DNA of 64,000 nucleotides from JAANXG01 sp963731035 (GCA_963731035.1 CAVSUY010000001.1:46572-110571), one strand, 5' to 3'; positions 16,710 through 26,466 are shown, numbered from the stretch's first letter. Notes: a model not told the origin generated them from the sequence alone. Program-made: numbers and translations.

Positions 16710-17486
16710 ATGGAGCGCGAGCACCCGGATGGCGGCCGGACCATCCACGTAGTCATGCGCAAGGAGGATCTCGACCCCGACCGGGTCGCGGACAAGACCG
16801 TCCTGGTGGTGGACGTCTTGTTCGCCACTACCTCCATTATCACCGTTCTGGCTCGCGGCATTTCCGTGGTCTATCCTGCGCGCGACGCCGACGAAGCGCG
16901 CGAACTGGCCAAGCGATCCGACATCGGCAGAGTCGTGCTCGCCGGTGAAACGATGTTCCGAGACATCGAAGGATTCGCGCCTCCCACCCCGCTCGCGCTG
17001 TGCCGCCACATAGGAGGCAGGGACGCCCTGATATACGCCACCACGAACGGCACCGTAGCGCTAAGGCTCTGCGCCGGAGCCCGACGCGTGCTGGTGGGCT
17101 CGCTCTTGAATGCGGGCGCTACCGCCCGCGCCCTCGGTTCCGCTCCGGACACCGTCGTCATCCTGTGCGCGGGCACCGCCGGAGCATTCAACCTGGAGGA
17201 CTTCTACGGTGCCGGTTGCCTCGTTCAAAGAATCCTGCAGCGAAGGACGGACTTTCGCCTGACAGATGCCGCCCGGGCGGCCCTGGACCTGTTCGAGGCA
17301 TTGGATGCGCGGGCCGCGCTCCAAAGATCATATGTCGGCCGCCTGATGCATGAATGGGACCTCGATCCGGACGTGGCGTACGCCTCGCGCATCGACGAGT
17401 TGGAGCTGGCCGCCGAGTTGCGGGACGGTTGCATCCGGGTGTGCGGTGGCAGTCCAGGAGCCGGGGGGATCGGTTATCGCGGCTGA
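16710..17486 (+). CDS. comB: ComB-like 2-phosphosulfolactate phosphatase family protein
   Basis: The 258-residue protein matches the ComB family: VVDVLFATTSIITVLARG near the N-terminus, LAGETMFRDIEGF, ALIYATTNGTVALR and VILCAGTAGAFNLEDFYGAG. In methanogens ComB hydrolyses 2-phosphosulfolactate in coenzyme M synthesis; bacterial homologues are common and their substrate is usually unproven. It probably shares a transcript with the upstream acyl-CoA ligase. The 3' end runs into a REP arm: the last residues GIGYRG and the TGA stop (17484-17486) lie at or inside the REP at 17476-17503, so the native C-terminus may have been altered. Confidence 0.82.
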   Translation: MEREHPDGGRTIHVVMRKEDLDPDRVADKTVLVVDVLFATTSIITVLARGISVVYPARDADEARELAKRSDIGRVVLAGETMFRDIEGFAPPTPLALCRHIGGRDALIYATTNGTVALRLCAGARRVLVGSLLNAGATARALGSAPDTVVILCAGTAGAFNLEDFYGAGCLVQRILQRRTDFRLTDAARAALDLFEALDARAALQRSYVGRLMHEWDLDPDVAYASRIDELELAAELRDGCIRVCGGSPGAGGIGYRG

Positions 17487-17556
17487 AGCCGCTCCTACAA
17501 TCCAAGTCTCGGCGGCGTGCATAGCATCGTGTTGCAGGAGCGGCTTCAGCCGCGAT
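17476..17556. repeat. REP pair, inverted
   Basis: REP arms at 17476-17503 and 17531-17556 face each other in the opposite orientation to the 6281 pair. The first arm supplies the stop codon of the comB-like gene. It lies about 110 bp upstream of the NAD-glutamate dehydrogenase start. Confidence 0.8.
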
Positions 17557-17668
17557 CAGAGCAGGTGGCGCATCAGGCGCCTCCGACGGCGCCCCGGCGG
17601 TCGATTAATTGACGGCATGCCCTTATACTGGTCGCCGGTTTCACCCACAGTTCATAGAGGGGGCTCTC

Positions 17669-20600
17669 GTGAGCGCGCTTCAAGACTACGGCCAGGTACA
17701 ACGACAAAAACTCGTGGAACAGATTCTCCGGGAGGCCCCAAAGGAAGCCGTTTTCGCCGGTGTGGACCGGTTCCTGAAACGATACTTCGGCGACGTGCCG
17801 CCGGAGGATATGGTCGACCGCGAAGTCGACAGCCTCAGGGCCATGGCGATAGGCCACGCCGAGTTCGCCCACCAGCGCAAATCAGGACAACCACTGATAC
17901 GGATCTTCAACCCCACCATCGCCACCCACGGCTGGCAGTCGACCCACACTATCGTGGAGGTCGTCACCGACGACATGCCGTTTCTCGTGGACTCCGTGGC
18001 CATCGCTTTGAACCGTCGGAATCTGACCATTCACCTGACTATTCACCCTCTGGTTCGCGTGCTGCGCGACGACGACGGCAACCTCCTGGAGTTCGTGGAC
18101 AATGCCAACGAGGGAGCGAGATCGGAATCCTACCTGCACGTCGAGATCGACTGCGAGACGTCCAAGAGCAATCTCCAGAAAATCAGAGCGGAACTCGAGA
18201 AGGTTTTGCACGATGTAGAGTGTGCGGTCGAGGACTGGAAACCGATGCTCGACCGCGTGCCCCGTGTTCAGGAGGAACTCGCCACCGTGCCGTCGACCCT
18301 GGACGACGACGAGGTTAGCGAAGGCGGCGCATTCCTCGACTGGCTGGCGGCCAATCACTTCACCTTCCTGGGCTACCGCGAATACGACCTCAAGACCGAG
18401 GATTCCGGCGGCGATGTCCTCAGAATCGTACCGAATTCCGGCCTCGGCATCCTGCGGGAACGCAATGACCAGGAAGTTTCGGCGTCGTTCTCGGAATTGC
18501 CGGTGGACCTGCAGCGTCTGGCCCGGGAACCCCGGATTCTGACCCTGACCAAGGGTATCGCCAGGTCCACGGTGCACCGGCCCGGCTATCTCGATTACGT
18601 GGGAGTCAAGCGCTTCGACAACGAAGGCGCCGTGATCGGTGAGTTCAGGTTCATGGGACTGTATACGTCCAACGTCTACAGCTGCGATCCGTACGAGATT
18701 CCCGTGGTCCGCCGGAAGCTGCAGTACGTGACGGAACGCTCGGGATTGCAAAGGCACAGCCACGCGGACAAGACTCTGCAGACCATCCTCAAGGAGTATC
18801 CGCGCGACGAGCTGATGCAGATTAGTGCGGAGCAGCTCTACCAGCACGCGATCGGCATTCTCAACCTTCAGGAACGCCAACGACTGCGTCTATTCACACG
18901 ACTCGATCCCTACCGCCGCTTCGTGTCCTGCATCATCTTCGCGCCGCGGGACCGCTACGACACGCGGATGCGCAAACGGTTCGAGGAGATACTCATGGAC
19001 GCGTTCAACGGCAAACGCTCGGAGTTCAACGTCAACTTCGGCGAATCAGTGCTGGCGCGCGTCCATCTCCTCATCCATACCGATCCGAAAGTCGAGATGG
19101 ACGTCGACCTCAAGGCGGTGGAGTTCGAGCTCGCTCAGGCGGCGCTCAGCTGGCGCGAGAAGCTCGGCAGCGCGCTGAAGAACCAGTACGGGGAAGAAAC
19201 CGGCAACCGGCTTCTGAACCAGTATCAGGACGCCTTTCCGGTCGGCTACCAGGATGAATTCTCCGCGGCCATCGCGGTGCGCGACATCATGGCCCTGGAG
19301 AAGATCGTCAGCGGCAAGGCTCTCGAGCTGGACCTGTACCGCATACCCGGCGACGCCGCCCATACGCTGCGTTTGCGCGTGTACCAGGCGAATGATCCCA
19401 TCCCCCTCTCGGACATATTGCCGATGCTCGAGAACATGGGGCTGCGTGTTATCTCCGAGCGGCCGTACCGGCTGCGCCTCAAGGACGGCCACGCCTGGAT
19501 CCATGATTTTCGCATGGCAGCGCGCGGTGAGACGCAGACAAATCCCCAGGAAGTCGTCGAGCGTTTCAGCGATGCGTTCATCGGTGTGTATCAGGGAGAG
19601 ATCGAGAACGACGGCTTCAATCGCCTGGTTCTGGAGGCGGATCTCAGCTGGCGCCAGGCCATGACCCTGCGCGCGCTGTGCCGCTACCTGATTCAGCTGC
19701 GCGTTCCTTTCAGTCAGTCGTACATCGAGAGCACACTGGCACACAACGCCGGGATCGCCAAAGCGCTGGTGGAGCTGTTCGAGATCCGCTTCGACCCCCA
19801 TCACCCGCCAAGCGAGGAACGCCTGGAAGACCTCAAGTCCAATATCGAAGGCATGATCAACGAGGTGAGCAGCCTGGACGAGGACCGCATCCTGAGTCTG
19901 TACCTTTCGGTCATCTGCGCGACCATCAGGACCAACTACTATCAGAAGGGCGAGGACGGGAAGCTGCCGCGTTACCTGGTCATCAAGCTGAGCCCCGAAG
20001 GCATCAACGCGGCGCCCAAGCCGCGTCCGAAGTTCGAGATATTCGTCTATGCACCGTGGGTCGAAGGCGTCCATTTGCGGGGCGGCAAGGTCGCGCGCGG
20101 CGGGCTGCGCTGGTCCGATCGCCGGGAGGACTTCCGCACCGAGATCCTCGGCCTCATGAAAGCACAGATGGTCAAAAACGCCGTGATCGTGCCGGTGGGC
20201 GCCAAAGGCGGCTTCGTGGTCAAGCAGCCGCCGTCGAACCCGGAGCGCCTGAAGGAAGAGGTGGTTCGCTGTTACAGCACGCTGATTCAGGGGCTTTTGG
20301 ACCTGACCGACAACCGTCTGGACGGCGAGATCGTGCCGCCGAAAAACACGGTGCGGTACGACGACGATGACCCTTACCTGGTAGTGGCGGCCGACAAGGG
20401 CACCGCAACATTCTCGGACATCGCCAACGGTATCGCCATCCGGAACAATTTCTGGCTCGGCGACGCATTCGCCTCCGGTGGGTCGGCGGGGTACGACCAC
20501 AAGGCCATGGGAATCACCGCGCGCGGTGCCTGGGAGTCGGTCAAACGCCATTTCCGCGAGCTTGGCAGGAACATCCAGTCCGAGCCTTTCACGGTCGTGG

Positions 20601-22504
20601 GCATAGGAGACATGGGTGGCGACGTATTCGGCAACGGCATGCTCCTGTCACGGCAGATCAAGCTGCTCGCTGCCTTCAACCACATGCACATCTTCATCGA
20701 TCCCGACCCGGATCCCGAGGCCAGCTTTGTCGAGCGGGAACGCCTGTTCAAACTGCCCCGATCCAGCTGGAAGGACTACGACGGTTCCCTGATTTCCGAG
20801 GGCGGCGGAATATACGAGCGCAGCGCGAAGTCGATCACGCTGTCGGAGCAGGCCCGCAGGGCGCTTGGCATCGAGCAAATCGTCCTGACCCCCAACGAAC
20901 TCATGTCCGCCATCCTCAAGGCGCCGGTGGACCTGTTCTGGAACGGGGGTATCGGCACATTCGTGAAGAGCCGGCATGAAACCCACGCCGACGCCGGTGA
21001 CCGCTCGAACGACGCGATCCGCGTCAACGGCGGCGAACTGCGGTGCAAAGTCGTAGGGGAAGGAGGCAACCTCGGACTGACCCAACTGGGGCGTATCGAG
21101 TTCGCGCGCAGTGGCGGGTTCATCTACACGGACTCCATCGATAATTCCGGCGGTGTGGATTGCTCGGATCACGAGGTCAACATCAAGACCCTTCTCGGCC
21201 AGGTGATCAGCGAGGGGGAGATGGACATGGACGAACGCAACGTCCTGCTGCGTGAGATGACCGATGAGGTGGCCAATCTGGTCCTCACCAACAACTATCG
21301 CCAGACCCAGGCCATCAGCATCTCGAACTACCAGCGCCGGGAGCGCTTCGATTCCTACGTCAGGCTGATGCGGTCCATGGAGCGCAGGGGGCTGCTTGAT
21401 CGCACGCTCGAGTACCTTCCCGACAACGACATGATCAAGGAACGCCAGACCGAAGGCGACGGCTTCTGCCGGCCGGAGCTGGCGATTCTGCTCTCTCATG
21501 TGAAGATCGACGTCTATCAAAGGCTGCTGGCATCGGCGGCACCCGAGGATCCATGGTTGTCCACGGACCTGCAGCGCTATTTCCCGCCGGAGCTGAGCGA
21601 GCGCTACGAAGCTGCGATGGAAAACCATCCGTTGCGCCGGGAAATCATCGCGACACACCTGACGAACAGCCTCGTGAATTCCGCCGGCTATACCCTGGTG
21701 CACCGGTATTGTGATGAGTTGGGATATTCCATCGACAATCTGGTGCGCGCCTATGCCGCGGCCCGAGATATCTTCGACCTGCCCACGTACAGGCGGGATA
21801 TCGAGTCCCTGGACAACAAGGTGGCCTCTGCGGTGCAGATCGAGATGCACTTGGAGGGAGGCCGGCTGATCGAGCGTGCGGCGGCCTGGCTGCTCCAGAA
21901 TGTCGCCCTGCCCCTTGCTATCAGCAATACCGTCGAGCACTTCCAGTCGGGAATCGAAACCATCAAGTCCAACCTCTACGATCTCGTGGTCGAGCCCCAC
22001 CGGGACGGCATGATTGCCAAGTCCGACCAGCTCGAGGGTCAGGGCGTGCCCGCGGAAGTGGCGAGAACATCCGCTTCGCTGGGTGCCATCCTCTCCGGCC
22101 TGGACATCATTGAAGCCGCGTCGGCGTGCAACAAGGACCTGCAGCAGATTGCCAGACTGTATTTCCGACTTGGCGACCAGTTCGAGCTGTATTGGCTCAG
22201 GGAGCAGCTGGCGAAGCTGGAGGTCGGGCGCCACTGGCAGCGGCGGGCTCAGGACGGCCTGTACTGGGACCTTTACCGTTATCAGCATCTGCTGACTCTG
22301 GAAGTCGCCAACTCCACCGCCGAAGGCATTGGCGATGTCGATGCCGCGATCGAAAGCTGGATTACCGCCAACCAGGATCGCCACGATCGCCTGCGCGTGG
22401 TGCTTTCCGAGCTGCGAGACACCGATAAGCCCGACTTCCCGATGATTACGGTGGGGGCACGTGAACTCAAGGGTCTGGTCGAACAGGTCTCCAAGGGTTC
22501 TTAG
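17669..22504 (+). CDS. gdhB: NAD-specific glutamate dehydrogenase, large type
   Basis: This 1611-residue enzyme matches the ~180-kDa bacterial NAD-GDH family (PF05088), which deaminates glutamate to 2-oxoglutarate and ammonium. The long N-terminal part carries the regulatory domains; the catalytic part (from about residue 800) shows the substrate-site stretch VARGGLRWSDRREDFRTE, KNAVIVPVGAKGGFV, and nucleotide-binding segments such as VVGIGDMGGDVFGNG and VVGEGGNLGLTQLGR. The length equals that of Pseudomonas GdhB. The GTG at 17669, after a GAGGGGG ribosome-binding site, gives the standard N-terminus. It is monocistronic, and converges on the M14-type deacylase. Confidence 0.93.
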   Translation: MSALQDYGQVQRQKLVEQILREAPKEAVFAGVDRFLKRYFGDVPPEDMVDREVDSLRAMAIGHAEFAHQRKSGQPLIRIFNPTIATHGWQSTHTIVEVVTDDMPFLVDSVAIALNRRNLTIHLTIHPLVRVLRDDDGNLLEFVDNANEGARSESYLHVEIDCETSKSNLQKIRAELEKVLHDVECAVEDWKPMLDRVPRVQEELATVPSTLDDDEVSEGGAFLDWLAANHFTFLGYREYDLKTEDSGGDVLRIVPNSGLGILRERNDQEVSASFSELPVDLQRLAREPRILTLTKGIARSTVHRPGYLDYVGVKRFDNEGAVIGEFRFMGLYTSNVYSCDPYEIPVVRRKLQYVTERSGLQRHSHADKTLQTILKEYPRDELMQISAEQLYQHAIGILNLQERQRLRLFTRLDPYRRFVSCIIFAPRDRYDTRMRKRFEEILMDAFNGKRSEFNVNFGESVLARVHLLIHTDPKVEMDVDLKAVEFELAQAALSWREKLGSALKNQYGEETGNRLLNQYQDAFPVGYQDEFSAAIAVRDIMALEKIVSGKALELDLYRIPGDAAHTLRLRVYQANDPIPLSDILPMLENMGLRVISERPYRLRLKDGHAWIHDFRMAARGETQTNPQEVVERFSDAFIGVYQGEIENDGFNRLVLEADLSWRQAMTLRALCRYLIQLRVPFSQSYIESTLAHNAGIAKALVELFEIRFDPHHPPSEERLEDLKSNIEGMINEVSSLDEDRILSLYLSVICATIRTNYYQKGEDGKLPRYLVIKLSPEGINAAPKPRPKFEIFVYAPWVEGVHLRGGKVARGGLRWSDRREDFRTEILGLMKAQMVKNAVIVPVGAKGGFVVKQPPSNPERLKEEVVRCYSTLIQGLLDLTDNRLDGEIVPPKNTVRYDDDDPYLVVAADKGTATFSDIANGIAIRNNFWLGDAFASGGSAGYDHKAMGITARGAWESVKRHFRELGRNIQSEPFTVVGIGDMGGDVFGNGMLLSRQIKLLAAFNHMHIFIDPDPDPEASFVERERLFKLPRSSWKDYDGSLISEGGGIYERSAKSITLSEQARRALGIEQIVLTPNELMSAILKAPVDLFWNGGIGTFVKSRHETHADAGDRSNDAIRVNGGELRCKVVGEGGNLGLTQLGRIEFARSGGFIYTDSIDNSGGVDCSDHEVNIKTLLGQVISEGEMDMDERNVLLREMTDEVANLVLTNNYRQTQAISISNYQRRERFDSYVRLMRSMERRGLLDRTLEYLPDNDMIKERQTEGDGFCRPELAILLSHVKIDVYQRLLASAAPEDPWLSTDLQRYFPPELSERYEAAMENHPLRREIIATHLTNSLVNSAGYTLVHRYCDELGYSIDNLVRAYAAARDIFDLPTYRRDIESLDNKVASAVQIEMHLEGGRLIERAAAWLLQNVALPLAISNTVEHFQSGIETIKSNLYDLVVEPHRDGMIAKSDQLEGQGVPAEVARTSASLGAILSGLDIIEAASACNKDLQQIARLYFRLGDQFELYWLREQLAKLEVGRHWQRRAQDGLYWDLYRYQHLLTLEVANSTAEGIGDVDAAIESWITANQDRHDRLRVVLSELRDTDKPDFPMITVGARELKGLVEQVSKGS

Positions 22505-22653
22505 AAACGACTCCCGCTTGCATATTCCCCCCTCACCCCAGCTTCTCCCCGGAAGGGGCGAAGGAACTCTTTGCCCGGGGTCCTCGGCGTCTCCCCATTC
22601 ATACGGGGAAGGGGCTCTCACGATGACTTTTCCGGCCGGGAGAAATTACCGCG
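22505..22653. repeat. short palindromic intergenic repeat between convergent genes
   Basis: It contains CTTCTCCCCGGAAGGGGCGAAG-like inverted text (22548-22570 region) and a second GGGGAAGGGG block near 22609. Such CCCCTCACCCC elements are scattered in gammaproteobacterial genomes. It probably serves as the shared transcript end of gdhB and the deacylase gene. Confidence 0.5.
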
Positions 22654-23697
22654 TCAGTCGTCGCCGGAATACTCCGCATGGAAGGTATCGACGTATTCCG
22701 CGACTTCCTCTGCGTCCGGAAACTTGGCGATGTGCAGGACTGCGTCGCCTTCATGGACCAGGGGCAGGTGCGTTCGTCCGATGACGATGCCGGCGAACTC
22801 CGCGATGATCGGCTCCTGACTCTCGCCGTAGGGGTCGGCCACCAGGGCCAGCCTGTCCCCTTCAGCTACATCGCTGCCCAGGTCCTTGACACGCAGCAGT
22901 ACGCCGCTTTTCGGGGCGCGCACCCACCGGCTGCTCTTCGAAACGTACGGATCACGCTGCTTCCTGGCCCGCCGCGTACCGGGAAGCATATTGAGTTCAC
23001 GCATCACGCCGAGGATGCCGCGTACTCCCAGTCTCACCGACATCTCGTCATAACGCAGCGCCTCCCCTGCTTCGTACACCAGCATGGGCAGCCCCCGCTC
23101 GCTGACGACGGCCCGCAGCGACCCATCGCGGATGTTGGAGTCGAGCAGCACCGGTACGTCGAACGCCCGAGCCAGGCGGAGATTCTCCGGATCGTTCAGG
23201 TCGGCACGAATCTGCGGTAGATTGAAGCGATGTTGGGCGCCGGTATGCAGGTCGATGCCGTGGGTCGAATTGGATACGATTTCGCTCATGAACAGATGCG
23301 CCAGACGGGCCGCCAATGAGCCCGTGTTGCTGCCCGGGAAAGACCGATTGAGGTCGCGCCGGTCCGGAAGGTAGCGGGACTGGTCCAGCACTCCGTAGGG
23401 GTTGACGATGGGCACCGCCAGCAAGGTACCCCGGATTCTCGCCATCGCGCTGTGACGCACCAGACGCCGCACGATCTCTATCCCTAGGATCTCGTCGCCG
23501 TGCATGGCAGCGCTGACGAACAGGCGAGGCCCCCCTTGCCGACCGCGGATGATGTGGGCCACCATCGCCATCTCGGTGTGGGTATACAGGTGGGGAAGCG
23601 GCAGCTCGAGGGTTGTGCGCCTGCCTGGGGGAACGGATATCCCTTTGATGACCAGATCCGACGCAGCAGGCTCGACGCGCCTTCCCGTTCCAGTCAT
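22654..23697 (-). CDS. succinylglutamate desuccinylase/aspartoacylase (M14-like) family protein
   Basis: A 347-residue zinc-dependent amidohydrolase. It has the metal-binding motif SAAMHGDEILG, the NPYGVLDQSRYLPDRRDLNRSF segment, the third ligand in GIDLHTGA, and a C-terminal beta domain (VRAPKSGVLLRVKDLGSDV) as in AstE/ASPA-like proteins. The start overlaps the rimK stop by one base (TGATG), so translation is probably coupled. The setting suggests it acts with RimK and RimB, perhaps trimming amino-acid or glutamate adducts, rather than in arginine catabolism. The longer open frame upstream overlaps rimK and is not real. Confidence 0.85.
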   Translation of the reverse strand: MTGTGRRVEPAASDLVIKGISVPPGRRTTLELPLPHLYTHTEMAMVAHIIRGRQGGPRLFVSAAMHGDEILGIEIVRRLVRHSAMARIRGTLLAVPIVNPYGVLDQSRYLPDRRDLNRSFPGSNTGSLAARLAHLFMSEIVSNSTHGIDLHTGAQHRFNLPQIRADLNDPENLRLARAFDVPVLLDSNIRDGSLRAVVSERGLPMLVYEAGEALRYDEMSVRLGVRGILGVMRELNMLPGTRRARKQRDPYVSKSSRWVRAPKSGVLLRVKDLGSDVAEGDRLALVADPYGESQEPIIAEFAGIVIGRTHLPLVHEGDAVLHIAKFPDAEEVAEYVDTFHAEYSGDD

Positions 23698-24605
23698 CAC
23701 CCTTTGCCGCGGGTCTGGGTTCGGTGCAGCTTGGCGTTGTTCTCGAGAAATTGGATGATCAGCGAGGCGACATCCTTGTTGGTCGCCTTCTCGATCCCTT
23801 CCAGTCCGGGGGAAGAGTTCACTTCCATGACCACCGGACCATGGTTCGACCGCAGAATGTCGACGCCGGCGACGTTGAGCCCCATCTTCTTCGCTGCCCG
23901 CGTTGCGGTGGACCGCTCCTCGGGGGTCAGCCGGATCACTCTCGCCGTGCCTCCCCTGTGGAGGTTGGACCGGAACTCTCCTTCCTTGGCCGTGCGCATC
24001 ATCGCGGCGACGACCTTGCCTCCCACGACAAAGGCCCGAATGTCCGAGCCACCCGCTTCCTTGATGAATTCCTGAACCAGGAAGTTGGCGCGGAGCTCCC
24101 GGAACGCGTCGATGATAGTTTCCGCCGCCTTGCGGGTCTCCGCCAGCACCACTCCCTGCCCCTGGGTACCCTCGAGCAGCTTCACCACGAGCGGCGAGCC
24201 CCCGACCAGTTGAATCAGGTCCTGGGTGTTTTCGGTGGATGCGGCAAATCCAGTCAGGGGCAGGCCGATGCCGGCCCGGGCCATGATCTGCAGAGACCTG
24301 AGCTTGTCTCGAGACCGGGTAATGGCCACCGACTCGTTCAGCGGATAAGTCCCCATCATCTCGAATTGTCGCAACACCGCGCAGCCGTAGAACGTCACCG
24401 AGACGCCGATCCTGGGTATCACCGCGTCGAAGAACTCCAGCTCCTTGCCGCCGAGATGAACGCTGGGTTGGTGGGCGGCGATATCCATGTAGCACTTCAG
24501 CGTCGGGACTACCTCGATCTCGTGTCCCCGCCCCCTGGCGGCGGCCAGCAAACGGCGATTCGAATACAGACGGCTTCCGGACTGGGAGAGCAAAGCGATT
24601 CGCAT
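23697..24605 (-). CDS. rimK: RimK-family ATP-grasp glutamate ligase
   Basis: RimK adds glutamate residues to the C-terminus of ribosomal protein S6. The 302-residue protein begins MRIALLSQSGSRLYSNRRL and shows the ATP-grasp landmarks VVKLLEGTQGQGVVLAE, FLVQEFIKEAGGSDIRAFVVG, VAGVDILRSNHGPVVMEVNSSPGLEG. The length and order are those of E. coli RimK. It sits between the RimB-type protease and the AstE/ASPA-type deacylase, all on the minus strand with 4-bp or smaller gaps, a conserved arrangement in proteobacteria. Confidence 0.95.
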   Translation of the reverse strand: MRIALLSQSGSRLYSNRRLLAAARGRGHEIEVVPTLKCYMDIAAHQPSVHLGGKELEFFDAVIPRIGVSVTFYGCAVLRQFEMMGTYPLNESVAITRSRDKLRSLQIMARAGIGLPLTGFAASTENTQDLIQLVGGSPLVVKLLEGTQGQGVVLAETRKAAETIIDAFRELRANFLVQEFIKEAGGSDIRAFVVGGKVVAAMMRTAKEGEFRSNLHRGGTARVIRLTPEERSTATRAAKKMGLNVAGVDILRSNHGPVVMEVNSSPGLEGIEKATNKDVASLIIQFLENNAKLHRTQTRGKG

Positions 24606-24609
24606 GGAT

Positions 24610-25053
24610 CTATTCTTGAAATTTTCCGTGAATGAATGAAGCGGAGGGATCTACGAGGTATCTCCCGGTGATCGCGGAGCGGCCCAGAAGCATTCGAAAC
24701 TTCATCGTGTCGCGATCCGTCAGAGTAACCTCTATCGGCCAGGCGTCGGCACCCACTTCTAGCGTGGTCAGGATCACTATGCGTCGTTCCATATGGCCGC
24801 CGGAGTCCGTGACGTCTCTCTCCTCCAGTACGTCGGCCTCGCATATGATCTGGTATTTTGAACTCGATTGCTTGGGATGTAAACCGAACCGAACCCGCGG
24901 CGCTCCTTTGTCGTGAAACTGTTCGATCATGAAAGTATGCAGCGCCGAGGTCTTTGCTCCCGTATCAACCTTGCACTTTATGCGATGCACGTCCAGCTCG
25001 GGCAGGGACACCCACTCGCGCCAACCCAGAATATTCGGTTTATTCTTTCTCAT
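24610..25053 (-). CDS. rimB: RimB-type retropepsin-like protease (DUF785)
   Basis: A 147-residue protein of the ATP-dependent zinc protease/DUF785 family. The catalytic aspartate motif of retropepsins is visible as CKVDTGAKTSALHT (around residues 23-36), and RMLLGRSAITGRYLVDPS near the C-terminus is the second conserved block. In Pseudomonas the homologue RimB acts together with RimK in control of ribosomal protein S6 modification. I start at MRKNKPNILGWREWV; the open frame upstream has no family similarity. rimK starts 4 bp downstream. Confidence 0.85.
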   Translation of the reverse strand: MRKNKPNILGWREWVSLPELDVHRIKCKVDTGAKTSALHTFMIEQFHDKGAPRVRFGLHPKQSSSKYQIICEADVLEERDVTDSGGHMERRIVILTTLEVGADAWPIEVTLTDRDTMKFRMLLGRSAITGRYLVDPSASFIHGKFQE

Positions 25054-25155
25054 GGTGTCGCCCTGCTTTTCATTGAAATTCGACGAAAGACTCCGGCATC
25101 CGGAATTCCGATCGTCGACGCGGCCTCCATGACAGTCCGCCACTGACTGGTCGGT

Positions 25156-26331
25156 TCAGCCGCGTTCGAAAACCGTGGCAATTCCCTGTCCAAGCCCGAT
25201 GCACATCGTCGCCAACCCCAGTGACACCCCCTGTTGCTCCATCACATTGACGAGCGTCGTGCAGATCCGTGCGCCGGAGCAGCCCAGTGGATGGCCGAGC
25301 GCAATCGCACCGCCGTTCAGGTTGACCTTCTGATCAAGATCGTCGATCAACTCGAGGTCTTGCAGCACAGCCAGGGCCTGGGCCGCGAAGGCCTCGTTGA
25401 GCTCCACGCACTGAATGTCGTCAATCGACAACCCGGCCCGGTCGAGTGCCTTGCGGGAGGCGGGCACCGGTCCGTAGCCCATGATAGACGGATCGACTCC
25501 GGCCACCGCCATCGCTCTGACAACGGCCCTGGCCTGGAGGCCGAGAGCACTTGCGCGCTGCGCGGACATGACCAGCATCGCCGACGCGCCGTCGGATATT
25601 GCCGAAGAGGTGCCCGCGGTCACGGTGCCGTGCACCGGGTCGAAGACAGGCTTCAGCTCCGACAGTATCTCGACAGTGGTATCGGCGCGAATCACCTCGT
25701 CGTGCTCGCACAGGATCAGGCCACCTTCCGCGTCGTGGCCCGGCACGGGGACGATTTCATTGTCGAAACGGCCGTCCGTTGCCGCAAGCTGCGCCCGCTG
25801 CTGCGAGCGCGCCCCGAACTCGTCCTGGCTACGGCGGGAAATCCCGTGCATTCGCCCAAGGAGCTCGGCGGTCAGGCCCATGGACGACGACGCCCTGGCG
25901 ACGTGCTTGCTCAAGGCCGGATTGATGTCAACACCGTGGTCCATGGGGACGTGGCCCATGTGCTCCACGCCTCCAACGAGATATACGTCACCCGCGCCGG
26001 CCATGATTGCATGGCTGGCGCTGTGCAGCGCCTGCATGGACGACCCGCACAGGCGATTGATGGTCTGGGCCGGCACTTCATGCGGCAGGCGGGTGAGCAG
26101 GGCCATGTTCCGTGCAATGTTGACGCCCTGCTCCAGGGTCTGGTTGACGCAGCCCCACAGTACGTCGTCCACATCTGCCGGGTTCACCGCCGGATTGCGG
26201 TCCAGCAGCGCCTCCACCAACTGTGCAGACAAGGTTTCGGCACGCACGTTGCGGAACACGCCATTCTTGGAACGACCCATGGGCGTGCGAACGCAATCGA
26301 CTATCACCGTCCTTCTATCTTCGTTCGTCAT
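25156..26331 (-). CDS. fadA: acetyl-CoA acyltransferase FadA (3-ketoacyl-CoA thiolase)
   Basis: The beta subunit of the fatty acid oxidation complex; it thiolyses 3-ketoacyl-CoA to acetyl-CoA and a shortened acyl-CoA. The 391 residues contain the nucleophile Cys95 in INRLCGSSMQAL, VELNEAFAAQALA, the catalytic histidine in NLNGGAIALGHPLGCSGAR and the second cysteine in LATMCIGLGQG. All catalytic residues are present and the length is standard. It follows fadB after 135 bp on the same strand. Confidence 0.95.
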   Translation of the reverse strand: MTNEDRRTVIVDCVRTPMGRSKNGVFRNVRAETLSAQLVEALLDRNPAVNPADVDDVLWGCVNQTLEQGVNIARNMALLTRLPHEVPAQTINRLCGSSMQALHSASHAIMAGAGDVYLVGGVEHMGHVPMDHGVDINPALSKHVARASSSMGLTAELLGRMHGISRRSQDEFGARSQQRAQLAATDGRFDNEIVPVPGHDAEGGLILCEHDEVIRADTTVEILSELKPVFDPVHGTVTAGTSSAISDGASAMLVMSAQRASALGLQARAVVRAMAVAGVDPSIMGYGPVPASRKALDRAGLSIDDIQCVELNEAFAAQALAVLQDLELIDDLDQKVNLNGGAIALGHPLGCSGARICTTLVNVMEQQGVSLGLATMCIGLGQGIATVFERG

Positions 26332-26466
26332 GATTACCTCGACTTCAAATTGCGACCGGAGAGCCGCGGGACGTCCTCAGCAACACACGGCCTCATCGGT
26401 CAGGCACGGGCGCGGGGATCGGGCGGCCTTTCGTATGCAAGCCGTCCGCACGGACCTCAATGCGAT

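Noticed and set aside
19046..22621. Two long minus-strand frames opposite the glutamate dehydrogenase
   Set aside because: Antisense shadows of gdhB.
23697..24495. N-terminal extension of the AstE/ASPA-type protein to 613 residues
   Set aside because: It overlaps the well-supported rimK gene in another frame; the ATG at 23697 gives the normal protein.
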